From positions 1 to 24,586 of IMG/VR virus record IMGVR_UViG_3300007734_000502: DNA of 24,586 bases; one strand, 5' to 3'. Source of the DNA: a virus. Numbering within the stretch: position 1 is the stretch's first letter; the number at the start of each line of letters is the position of its first letter. Below the pieces are notes generated by a model, which saw only the letters and a list, made by a program, of their open reading frames with translations, did not search any database and had not been told where the DNA came from. This document shows positions 1-5,765 of this stretch, one piece after another. The position numbers and the translations under genes were made by a program.

Positions 1-2
1 AA

Positions 3-578
3 GAAGCAGAAAAATTTGCTGAGGAGGTTATTGGAGATAATGATAAAGAATTAGTAAATAAATTATCTCAAAACTTAGTTAATTTTATTAATGATGCTAA
101 AGGAAGCACTACAACAGCATTTAATAATTGGTTTAAAGATTTAAAAAATAATGGGTTTAGTGATGAAGAGGTTATTAATATATTAGATGAAGTTAGACCC
201 GTATATTTAAAAAGAAGAAAAATAGAATTCATTCAAAATAGAGCCAGATTAGCAATATTAAATATTTTATTAAATAGATTTAAAACAACAGATATGAAGA
301 AATTGGTTGAAATAGCTGAGGAGGTGATTAATGAAAGCCCCTACCAAAGAAGATATTGGGTAGTTGGTTGGGATAATAAAAATAATAGAGGATTTTATAG
401 TGACGATTTTTTACAAAATGGAGGTCGTGAGGGAGAAGAGGCTGCTTATGCTTTTAAGAGAGAACAAATGGAAAAATGGAATATAAACCCATGTGTTGTT
501 ATATTAGGAACTAATGAGGATAGAGATAATACATTAAAAGATATCTACAAAAACAAAGGAGTTAAATATTCTGAATAA
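3..578 (+). CDS. Hypothetical protein, 5' end outside the window
   Basis: The frame is open from base 3 to the TAA at 576-578, so the apparent ATG at 294 is probably an internal Met of a longer protein and about 191 codons are visible. I do not recognise the family. The first part is helical and charged (EEVI, LVNKLSQNLVNFI, RRKIEFIQNRARLAILNILLNRF). The last 80 residues look globular, with an aromatic RYWVVGWDN segment and a hydrophobic VVILGTNEDRD strand. It is cytoplasmic in appearance, with no signal peptide in the visible part. A separate 94-residue gene starting at 294 cannot be excluded, but nothing in front of 294 looks like a gene end. Function unknown. Confidence 0.65.
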   Translation, partial: EAEKFAEEVIGDNDKELVNKLSQNLVNFINDAKGSTTTAFNNWFKDLKNNGFSDEEVINILDEVRPVYLKRRKIEFIQNRARLAILNILLNRFKTTDMKKLVEIAEEVINESPYQRRYWVVGWDNKNNRGFYSDDFLQNGGREGEEAAYAFKREQMEKWNINPCVVILGTNEDRDNTLKDIYKNKGVKYSE

Positions 579-600
579 AATTTTGGTAACTGAAATAAAG

Positions 601-621
601 GTCATATATTAAATATATGAC
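601..621 (+). promoter_or_regulatory. Perfect 9-bp inverted repeat covering the denV start codon
   Basis: GTCATATAT (601-609) and ATATATGAC (613-621) are perfect inverted repeats separated by TAA. The ATG of the glycosylase gene (617-619) lies inside the right arm, so an RNA hairpin here would hide the start. It could also be a dyad operator. Seen in sequence; any regulatory role is inferred. Confidence 0.4.
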
Positions 622-979
622 TCGCATAAATGTTAATTATCCTGTAACAAAATTGACTACTCGACATTTACTTAGTGAACATCGGGAAATGAAACGAATA
701 CCTAATAATGTATCAAAAGGTAGATATAACCTTAAAAATATACCAAGTCAATTTACTTTAGGTAAAGGCCATGTAGCGTTTTTTTATAACAAATTAAAAT
801 ATCTTAAAGATAGATATGAAGAAGTTTATCAAGAATGTGTAAATAGAGGATACAATATTTCATATTATGGAAATGCTTGGGATAATGTTCCTAAATATTT
901 ATTAGGGGATTATGTTCCTACTAAAAGGGACGAACAAATTATTAGACAACGAATTAAAGAAAAATTAGAAAAAAAATGA
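617..979 (+). CDS. denV: Pyrimidine dimer DNA glycosylase / endonuclease V (DenV family)
   Basis: The protein resembles T4 endonuclease V, which cuts the glycosyl bond of UV-induced pyrimidine dimers and nicks the abasic site. It opens with MTRIN, so Thr2 would be the catalytic amine after Met removal. It keeps HLLSEHREMKR, with Glu24 equivalent to T4 Glu23 and Arg23/Arg27 matching T4 Arg22/Arg26 (one-residue insertion). It also keeps LGKGHVAFFYNKL, the EC-x-NRGYNI segment and DYVP. At 120 residues it is shorter than T4 DenV (138): it ends in a KEKLEKK helix and lacks the aromatic WYKYYGK-type tail used by T4 DenV in dimer recognition. T4 Gln15 aligns with Arg16. Substrate range may therefore differ. 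The stop overlaps the next gene's ATG (ATGA). Confidence 0.88.
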   Translation: MTRINVNYPVTKLTTRHLLSEHREMKRIPNNVSKGRYNLKNIPSQFTLGKGHVAFFYNKLKYLKDRYEEVYQECVNRGYNISYYGNAWDNVPKYLLGDYVPTKRDEQIIRQRIKEKLEKK

Positions 980-1308
980 TAGAAGAATATACTATTGATG
1001 ATTCTAAAGTAAATGAATTTATTTTAGAACTTAAAAAATGTATTGAAGAAACTAATGGTATTTTAGAAGAAGCAAAATATCAAGGTCGAAATATTACTTT
1101 AAATAAACCTATGAGAGGTGATTCTAAAAAATTTAAAGTTTATGTTAAGAATGAAAAAGGAAATGTAGTAAAAGTGAATTTTGGTCAAAAAGGAATGAAT
1201 ATAAAGAAAAACAATCCTGTTAGACGAAAAGCATTTAGAGCTAGAATGAATTGCAGCAATCCAGGTCCAAAATGGAAAGCAAGATACTGGTCCTGTAAAA
1301 AATGGTAG
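976..1308 (+). CDS. Small conserved phage protein, FRAR..C..GPKWKARYWSC type
   Basis: A 110-residue basic protein. The N-terminal 45 residues are an acidic helical stretch. The middle (about 47-80) has a strand-rich KKFKVYVKNEKGNVVKV segment. The C-terminus carries RRKAFRARMNC and GPKWKARYWSCKKW, with two Cys (and usually a His where Met stands here) that could bind metal. From memory, this C-terminal signature recurs in many tailed-phage small proteins of unknown function; no search was possible. The start overlaps the DenV stop by four bases, implying coupled translation. Function not assigned. Confidence 0.75.
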   Translation: MIEEYTIDDSKVNEFILELKKCIEETNGILEEAKYQGRNITLNKPMRGDSKKFKVYVKNEKGNVVKVNFGQKGMNIKKNNPVRRKAFRARMNCSNPGPKWKARYWSCKKW

Positions 1309-1329
1309 TAAACAATAAAAAATAAAACA

Positions 1330-1644
1330 ATGAAACAACCACTCAACAAACAATTTAAAAAAATGCAAAAACTTGCAGGAATCATTACTGAAGAAGAAAT
1401 TAGTAAGATTTTAAAAGAAGATCATATTGCTATTGCTAATGGTACAATGCTTGATAAAGAAGGTGAAATGATTAAAAATCAACTTGAAACTATTGAAAGA
1501 TCTGTTAGTCTTTTAAAATCACAAATTAAAAGCGATAATATGCAAATTCCAGCATGGGTCCAATCAAAAATAACTCTTGCAACAGAAAATATTCTTACTT
1601 GTGCTAATTATATGGCAGGTGAGGATGAAGAAAGTAATATATAA
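1330..1644 (+). CDS. Small protein with N-terminal KLAG-type tag, putative prohead core or virion protein
   Basis: A 104-residue helical protein. Residues 8-22 read QFKKMQKLAGIITEE. The MxKLAG[IL]xxE pattern recurs at the N-terminus of the protein at 12234 and, without the Glu, at the very C-terminus of gp22. T4-type prohead protease cuts after Glu in (L/I)xE contexts, so the peptide after residue 21 could be a capsid-targeting sequence removed on maturation. The C-terminal half contains IPAWVQSKITLATENI, which I recall from marine phage structural proteins (uncertain). An intrinsic terminator follows directly. Its position outside the head module is notable. Function inferred only. Confidence 0.7.
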   Translation: MKQPLNKQFKKMQKLAGIITEEEISKILKEDHIAIANGTMLDKEGEMIKNQLETIERSVSLLKSQIKSDNMQIPAWVQSKITLATENILTCANYMAGEDEESNI

Positions 1645-1650
1645 ATTGAT

Positions 1651-1677
1651 GTCTCCTCTAAAAAGGAGATATTTTTC
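1651..1677 (+). terminator. Intrinsic terminator after the 1330 gene
   Basis: GTCTCCT (1651-1657) pairs with AGGAGAT (1664-1670) with one G-U pair, around a CTAAAA loop, followed by ATTTTTC. It ends the denV-1644 unit. The TTG at 1678-1680 and TAATTTTT at 1699-1706 (18-base spacing) just downstream weakly resemble a Bacteroidota promoter for the next gene. Confidence 0.75.
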
Positions 1678-1736
1678 TTGATAAAAAAATAAATTTTTTA
1701 ATTTTTCTTTCGTATATTTAAATAATAAAAAAAGAT

Positions 1737-2648
1737 ATGACAAAAGTAAATTATGGTTATGCGTGTTTAAATGAAACACTAAAAGCACAAGACATTACTA
1801 CAAACAGAAGCTTAAAAAAAGCTACATTAAGTAAAAAAGGTTTAGAGTATTGTAGCAGTTTAGCAGTTCAAAACATTAGAGACTTAGAAAAGATTTTACA
1901 TTGGAATGTTAAAAACAATCTTTTGTTTTTTAGAATATCATCAAACATCATTCCATGGGGAAATAAATTAAATTGGTTTGAATTTAAAGACTTTGATGAA
2001 ATTAAAGAAATTTTAAAACGTTGTGGGGAATATGCTAAAGAACATAATTTAAGACTCACAATGCATCCTGGACAATATTGTATTCTTACTAGTCCACATC
2101 AACATGTTATTGATAATAGTGTAAGTGATTTACAAATGCATAATGACATTATGGATTTAATGGATTTAAGTGTTACTCCATTCAACAAAATAAACATACA
2201 CATGGGAGCAGCATATGGAGACAAAATTACCACTGCAAAAACATTTGTAAAAAATTTTAAATTACTGTCAAGTCAAATCAAGTCAAGACTGACAATTGAA
2301 AATGATGATAAGGCAGCAATGTATTCAACTAAAGAGTTATATGAACTAATTCATCAAGAAGTAGGTATTCCTATTGTGTTTGATTATCATCACCATAAGT
2401 TTTGTACAGGCAATCAAACAGAAGAAGAAGCATTAAAATTAGCTGTATCAACTTGGGGGGATGTAAAACCTTGTGTACATTATAGTGAATCTAAGTGTAT
2501 AAATGAAGGTTTAAAAGTTAAACCACAAGCTCACAGTGATTATATTTTCAATAAAGTTGAATTGTATGGTTTAGATATTGATGTAATGATGGAATGTAAA
2601 ATGAAAGAAACTGCTGTTTTAAAGTATAAAGAAAAATTTAAAATATGA
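1737..2648 (+). CDS. uvsE: UV damage endonuclease UvsE/UVDE
   Basis: A 303-residue TIM-barrel endonuclease of the UVDE family, which nicks 5' of UV photoproducts to start alternative excision repair. Typical features are in order: NYGYACLN start, RISSNIIPWG (67-75), LTMHPGQ with His110, NIHMGAAYGDK with His155, LTIENDD with Glu188, VFDYHHHKF (215-222), CVHYSES with His248, AHSDY with His266, and MMECKMKE with Glu286. These cover the usual metal-binding His/Glu/Asp set, so the enzyme looks intact and full length. It follows the 1651 terminator, so it likely starts a transcription unit. Its end overlaps the FAD gene start (ATGA). It complements the DenV homologue about 750 bases upstream. Confidence 0.92.
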   Translation: MTKVNYGYACLNETLKAQDITTNRSLKKATLSKKGLEYCSSLAVQNIRDLEKILHWNVKNNLLFFRISSNIIPWGNKLNWFEFKDFDEIKEILKRCGEYAKEHNLRLTMHPGQYCILTSPHQHVIDNSVSDLQMHNDIMDLMDLSVTPFNKINIHMGAAYGDKITTAKTFVKNFKLLSSQIKSRLTIENDDKAAMYSTKELYELIHQEVGIPIVFDYHHHKFCTGNQTEEEALKLAVSTWGDVKPCVHYSESKCINEGLKVKPQAHSDYIFNKVELYGLDIDVMMECKMKETAVLKYKEKFKI

Positions 2649-3187
2649 AAAAATACACTGATAAAATTATAATCATTGGTGCTGGGGTTGCAGGTATTAA
2701 TGCTGCAACAAAATTAGTAGATAATGGATATCCAGGTGAACTAATAACTATTATAGATAAAGGTAAAGATCCATATACTCGTAGTCCTGAGCAAGTTATG
2801 GAAGGTATGCTAGGAGCTGGAGGTTGGTCAGATGGTAAATTAACCTACCATACTGCTATTGGTGGTCAACTATCTAAATATTGTGGTGAGGAAAAAGCTA
2901 TGGAATTATTCGATCAGGTAATAGCTAACTTCAAGCGTTTTCATCCATGTCCTGAAGAAATATTTTGTAGTAATCCTATAGAAGAACCTGAATTTATTAA
3001 ACCATATTTTGGACTTAGACTATTTCCTGTATGGCATATTGGAAGTAATTATCTTTCTCTTATAGCTTCCAAATGGTATCAATATTTATTATCGAAGGGT
3101 GTTAATTTCTTATGGCAACATGAGGTCACCAATATAAATTTTGAAACTAATGAAGTCGAATACAAACCAATTGAAGATAAAAAATAA
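2645..3187 (+). CDS. FAD-dependent oxidoreductase, N-terminal half of a split gene (COG2509-like)
   Basis: This 180-residue piece starts with the FAD-binding Rossmann motif IIIIGAGVAGINAATKL (residues 8-24), followed by an acidic strand end (IDKG). MLGAGGWSDGKLTYHT is typical of uncharacterised COG2509 FAD dehydrogenases. Homologues are normally one chain of about 450-500 residues. Here the frame stops after FETNEVEYKPIEDKK, just where the second FAD-contacting segment should follow. That remainder is encoded separately at 4035-4859, behind an endonuclease cassette. Two fragments could reassemble non-covalently, as reported for phage NrdA split by a homing endonuclease. Alternatively the gene is dead. 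Both halves remain open and motif-intact, which favours function. Substrate unknown. Confidence 0.85.
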   Translation: MKKYTDKIIIIGAGVAGINAATKLVDNGYPGELITIIDKGKDPYTRSPEQVMEGMLGAGGWSDGKLTYHTAIGGQLSKYCGEEKAMELFDQVIANFKRFHPCPEEIFCSNPIEEPEFIKPYFGLRLFPVWHIGSNYLSLIASKWYQYLLSKGVNFLWQHEVTNINFETNEVEYKPIEDKK

Positions 3188-3803
3188 AGCTTTTATATAT
3201 TATTTAGAAAAAGATAATAATGTATTTTATATAGGTAAAACTAAAAACATAAGATCTAGAGAAGCGGATTGGAAACGTGAATATGGAGAGGATATTAAGT
3301 TTTATGTTATAGATGAAGTTAAGATTGAAGAATGGAAACAGTGGGAATGTTATTGGATTGAACAATTTAAACAATGGGGATTTAATTTGATTAATCAAAA
3401 TAAAGGTGGAGGTGGTCCTAATAAACATTCTGATGAGACTATTGAAAAAATTAGATCTAAAAAGATAGGTATAAAACAAAATAGAACTAAAGTAAGGAAA
3501 GATAAAGGATTAAAACATTTACAATCTGGTATAAAAATTGGTCGTCCTGAAGGATTTCATTATAGTGAAGAATTAAAACTTCATTTAAGTAATATGAAAA
3601 AAGGAAAATCAAATTATACCATAGAAGGTAAACGTAGATTAACTAATAAAGAATTATATACTTTTATTAATATAAATACTAATGAAGAATTTGAAGGTAT
3701 TAGATATGATTTCCAAAATCAATATAATTTAACTTATAAAGGAATATATAATTTAGTCACAAATAAAGCAAAAACATATAAAGGATGGAAAATAAAGATG
3801 TAA
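3150..3803 (+). CDS. GIY-YIG homing endonuclease with NUMOD-type DNA-binding tail
   Basis: The nuclease domain (about residues 13-90) begins FIYYLEKDNNVFYIGKTK, the GIY-YIG motif, with an Arg in NIRSREADW. The catalytic Glu is probably in WECYWIEQF, followed by NLINQNKGGGG. Next comes NKHSDETIEKIRSKKIG, like the NUMOD3 repeats of I-TevI-type enzymes. The C-terminus (TNKELYTFININTNEEFEG to YKGWKI) resembles a NUMOD1/IENR1 helix-turn-helix. I chose ATG 3150; a TTG at 3141 in the same frame is possible. The first dozen codons overlap the FAD N-terminal piece in another frame, so the endonuclease seems to borrow its start from target DNA. Such enzymes spread by cutting alleles without the insertion. 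Confidence 0.9.
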   Translation: MKSNTNQLKIKNKAFIYYLEKDNNVFYIGKTKNIRSREADWKREYGEDIKFYVIDEVKIEEWKQWECYWIEQFKQWGFNLINQNKGGGGPNKHSDETIEKIRSKKIGIKQNRTKVRKDKGLKHLQSGIKIGRPEGFHYSEELKLHLSNMKKGKSNYTIEGKRRLTNKELYTFININTNEEFEGIRYDFQNQYNLTYKGIYNLVTNKAKTYKGWKIKM

Positions 3804-4048
3804 AAATAGATAAAGGAAGTTTAGAAAAAGGATATGTTTGGGCTCCATATGTTTGTGTTACTGTTGCTACTCAAATAAATGGAGAAACAGTTTGGTATAA
3901 AAATAAATTTAAGAATTTCTTATTAAAAATTAAGCATTTCTTTATCAAACCAAAATATTTAAAAAGCAAATTTATTTCTAAATATTCTCAAAAAATTATT
4001 AACCCAAATTTTTATAGTACAATTAAAATAACAGATGGAAACAAATAA
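3785..4048 (+). pseudogene. Orphan fragment resembling the C-terminus of a gp23-type major capsid protein
   Basis: An 87-residue frame. LEKGYVWAPYVCV matches LETGAVFAPYIPL of this window's own capsid protein, and KYSQKIINPNFYSTIKI matches its RYAKKMLRPEYYAKIYV near the C-terminus, in the same order. Between them lies a lysine- and aromatic-rich insert (KNKFKNFLLKIKHFFIKPKYLK) absent from the local gp23, so it is not a recent copy of it. The likeliest reading is the 3' part of a divergent capsid gene carried with the endonuclease. It lacks the rest of the capsid fold, so it cannot build a capsomer. It may still be translated: it overlaps the endonuclease end by 19 bases and the next gene by 14. 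An unrelated small protein is possible. Confidence 0.55.
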
Positions 4049-4859
4049 AATAAAATACGACTCTTTAATTTTTGCAGTAGGTAAATCAGGTATTGATTTT
4101 GGTAAACAATTAGCTGAACAATATAATTTAGAAACAGAAGCAAAATCAGTTCAAATAGGTGTTAGATTCGAAGCACCACAAAAATATTTCCAAAAGCTAA
4201 TTGATATATCTTATGATTTCAAATTATATCAAAAACCAAATGAAAATGTTTCATTAAGATCATTTTGTACTAACAATAATGCAGCTTATGTTGCTGTAGA
4301 AGAAACTTATGGAGATATAAGCTATAACGGACACGCAAAGAAAGGTGAAGAATATCGTAATGATATGACTAACTTTGGTATTCTAATGGAAATTAAGGGT
4401 ATTGAAAACCCATTTGAATGGAGTAGAAATGTAGTTAAAGTATGTCAAGCAAATAATACAGGATTATATTACTCACCTAATATGACTCGCAAACCAGGAC
4501 TAACATCAGAAGGTACAACAGTATCAGCTTGGGAAATATCTAAACATTCATTAAATAATGTTAGACATGTTATGGGTGGGTATTTTGAATATATTGAAAA
4601 TTTTATTGATGATATGAATAAAATATTTGAATTTGGTGATGATTGGGGTATGTATATTCCTGAAGTAAAATATTTATCTCCTGAACCATTAGTAAAATAT
4701 ATAGATCTATCATTAATAGACTATCCAAATATTCATTTTGTAGGAGACGCACTTAGTGCAAGAGGAATAACAGTATCAGGTGCGCAAGGAATTTATGTTG
4801 CAGAATCAATACTCCAAAATAAAGAACAAGAGCATCCTGAATTCATAGAAAATTTTTAA
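4035..4859 (+). CDS. FAD-dependent oxidoreductase, C-terminal half of a split gene (COG2509-like)
   Basis: This 274-residue piece continues the protein begun at 2645. NKIKYDSLIFAVGKSG is the second FAD-contact strand of such enzymes. RSFCTNNNAAYVAVEE, SYNGHAKKGEEYRNDMTNFGILMEIK and the C-terminal IHFVGDALSARGITVSGAQGIYVAESIL are typical of the COG2509 family, the last closing the FAD site. It has its own ATG, reached by coupling from the upstream fragment (14-base overlap). The preceding frame reads TDGNK and then stops; deleting four bases of the AAAT-rich run at 4043-4055 would give DGNKIKYD in one frame, hinting at slippage. Whether it is active with the other half cannot be told here. Confidence 0.85.
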   Translation: METNKIKYDSLIFAVGKSGIDFGKQLAEQYNLETEAKSVQIGVRFEAPQKYFQKLIDISYDFKLYQKPNENVSLRSFCTNNNAAYVAVEETYGDISYNGHAKKGEEYRNDMTNFGILMEIKGIENPFEWSRNVVKVCQANNTGLYYSPNMTRKPGLTSEGTTVSAWEISKHSLNNVRHVMGGYFEYIENFIDDMNKIFEFGDDWGMYIPEVKYLSPEPLVKYIDLSLIDYPNIHFVGDALSARGITVSGAQGIYVAESILQNKEQEHPEFIENF

Positions 4860-4870
4860 AAATAAAGGTT

Positions 4871-5164
4871 ATGGACACACTAAGAGATTATCAAGAAAGG
4901 GATTATGAACTAATTTGTGATGAATTTAGTAGACACAATTCTGTTTTATACCAAGGAGCTACTGGATCTGGGAAATCGCTATTAATCCAAAAATGGGTTG
5001 AAGATAACAAAGAAGATAAAATATTACAATTCAGTCGAACTAAATTGAGATCAACTAACGAAATTAAGTTTATGGATGTTAATAAAAAGTTGATTGAAAC
5101 TAAACAAAATATCAAACCTGAAAAGGTAATTGAAATATTAGAAGATTCTGGTTGGAAGGGTTAA
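4871..5164 (+). CDS. Short Walker A protein, possibly a truncated SF2 helicase
   Basis: A 97-residue product. Residues 1-40 (LRDYQERDYELICDEF, then GATGSGKS at 29-36) match the Q-motif-like start and Walker A of superfamily 2 DNA helicases such as T4 UvsW. The DEAD/DEAH box and every later helicase motif are absent. After about residue 52 the sequence is unrelated (LRSTNEIKFMDVNKKL to EDSGWKG). Either a deletion has left a remnant, or this is a small phage protein keeping only the nucleotide-binding loop. The frame is clean and has a proper start and stop, so it may be expressed. A perfect 10-bp hairpin follows immediately. Helicase activity is unlikely. Confidence 0.65.
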   Translation: MDTLRDYQERDYELICDEFSRHNSVLYQGATGSGKSLLIQKWVEDNKEDKILQFSRTKLRSTNEIKFMDVNKKLIETKQNIKPEKVIEILEDSGWKG

Positions 5165-5194
5165 TAGTTTATATTATATTCAGGATATAAACTA
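5165..5194 (+). repeat. Perfect 10-bp inverted repeat between genes
   Basis: TAGTTTATAT (5165-5174) and ATATAAACTA (5185-5194) are perfect inverted repeats around a 10-base spacer. It begins directly after the stop of the 4871 gene and ends eight bases before the next start. No T-run follows, so it is not a standard terminator. It may be an operator, an RNA-processing hairpin or a translation control element. Confidence 0.5.
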
Positions 5195-5201
5195 AATTTA
5201 T

Positions 5202-5729
5202 ATGCCTAAATTTTGCTTCACAGGAACAGTCTCAGTTGGTAAATCAACTTTAGTAACAGAATTATCCAAACTAGATCAATTTAAAGATTATCATATTGCA
5301 ACGGAACGCAGCAAATATTTGCGTGATTTAGGAGTATCATTAAATACTGATAGCACAGTAAAAGGACAGCTATTATTCATAGCAGAACGAGCTTCAGAAT
5401 TATTTTATGAAAACTTATTAGCAGATAGATCGCCATGGTGTGTTTCAGCATTTACATTAAGTGCTCAATCAATCGACTTTGAGGATAGAAAGCAGTTGGT
5501 TAAAACAGCTATGTTGCTTAAAGATGAATATGATGTTGTGTTTTATGTATCTCCTGAAGGTGTGCCAATTGAAAACAATTCAGTAAGAACAACAGATCCT
5601 ATATATAGGGACAAAATCGATTACACTATCCAGGAACTACTGAAAGAATATCATCCAAAACGCTTAATATATTTGTCTGGTTCAATTGAACAAAGGATTG
5701 AAGCAGTTAAATCAGCAATATTTTCATAA
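5202..5729 (+). CDS. P-loop ATPase/kinase, AAA_28 or NadR/dNMP-kinase-like
   Basis: A 175-residue, probably cytoplasmic protein with N-terminal Walker A GTVSVGKS (residues 8-15) after a hydrophobic strand. ATERSKYLRDLG and LLADRSPWCVSAFT resemble the substrate-facing DR segment of deoxynucleoside and nucleotide kinases, and VVFYVSPEG the next strand. The size fits single-domain kinases of the AAA_28 group, common in phages, which may phosphorylate nucleosides, nucleotides or nicotinamide riboside. Substrate cannot be decided from sequence. Start chosen at ATG 5202, no Shine-Dalgarno, A/T-rich leader. Its stop lies inside a long inverted repeat shared with the next gene. Confidence 0.75.
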   Translation: MPKFCFTGTVSVGKSTLVTELSKLDQFKDYHIATERSKYLRDLGVSLNTDSTVKGQLLFIAERASELFYENLLADRSPWCVSAFTLSAQSIDFEDRKQLVKTAMLLKDEYDVVFYVSPEGVPIENNSVRTTDPIYRDKIDYTIQELLKEYHPKRLIYLSGSIEQRIEAVKSAIFS

Positions 5730-5765
5730 TATTTATATATAAACAATTCTATTAATTATGAAAAT
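5720..5765 (+). promoter_or_regulatory. 11-bp inverted repeat enclosing a gene junction and start codon
   Basis: ATTTTCATAAT (5720-5730) and ATTATGAAAAT (5755-5765) are perfect inverted repeats with a 24-base spacer containing ATATTTATATATAAAC. The left arm includes the stop of the kinase-like gene and the right arm the ATG (5758) of the next. It could fold to hide the start or act as a DNA dyad. Role inferred. Confidence 0.45.

Larger units (their letters stand above)
3150..4048 (+). mobile_element. Homing-endonuclease cassette inserted in the FAD oxidoreductase gene
   Basis: The cassette holds a GIY-YIG endonuclease gene and an orphan gp23-C-like fragment, and separates the two halves of one FAD oxidoreductase. 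Borders are approximate: foreign sequence seems to run from about 3185 to about 4035. AAAATAAA occurs at 3181-3188 and 4047-4054, but this is low-complexity AT sequence. The coding space leaves little room for a group I intron core, so a freestanding insertion that splits the gene is more likely than a spliced intron. Reading frames chain by overlaps of 38, 19 and 14 bases, which would allow coupled translation into the second half. Confidence 0.75.

Noticed and set aside
294-578. Separate 94-residue gene starting at 294
   Set aside because: The frame is open back to base 3 with coding-like sequence, so the ATG is probably internal.
1678-1706. TTG-N18-TAATTTTT as a Bacteroidota promoter for uvsE
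   Set aside because: Only approximate (last G missing, spacing one short) and lies in AT-rich sequence over the terminator tail, so it is mentioned but not called.
3188-4034. Group I or II intron in the FAD gene
   Set aside because: The interval is almost fully coding, leaving no space for a ribozyme core, and no intron hallmarks were recognised. A freestanding endonuclease insertion fits better, though RNA data could overturn this.
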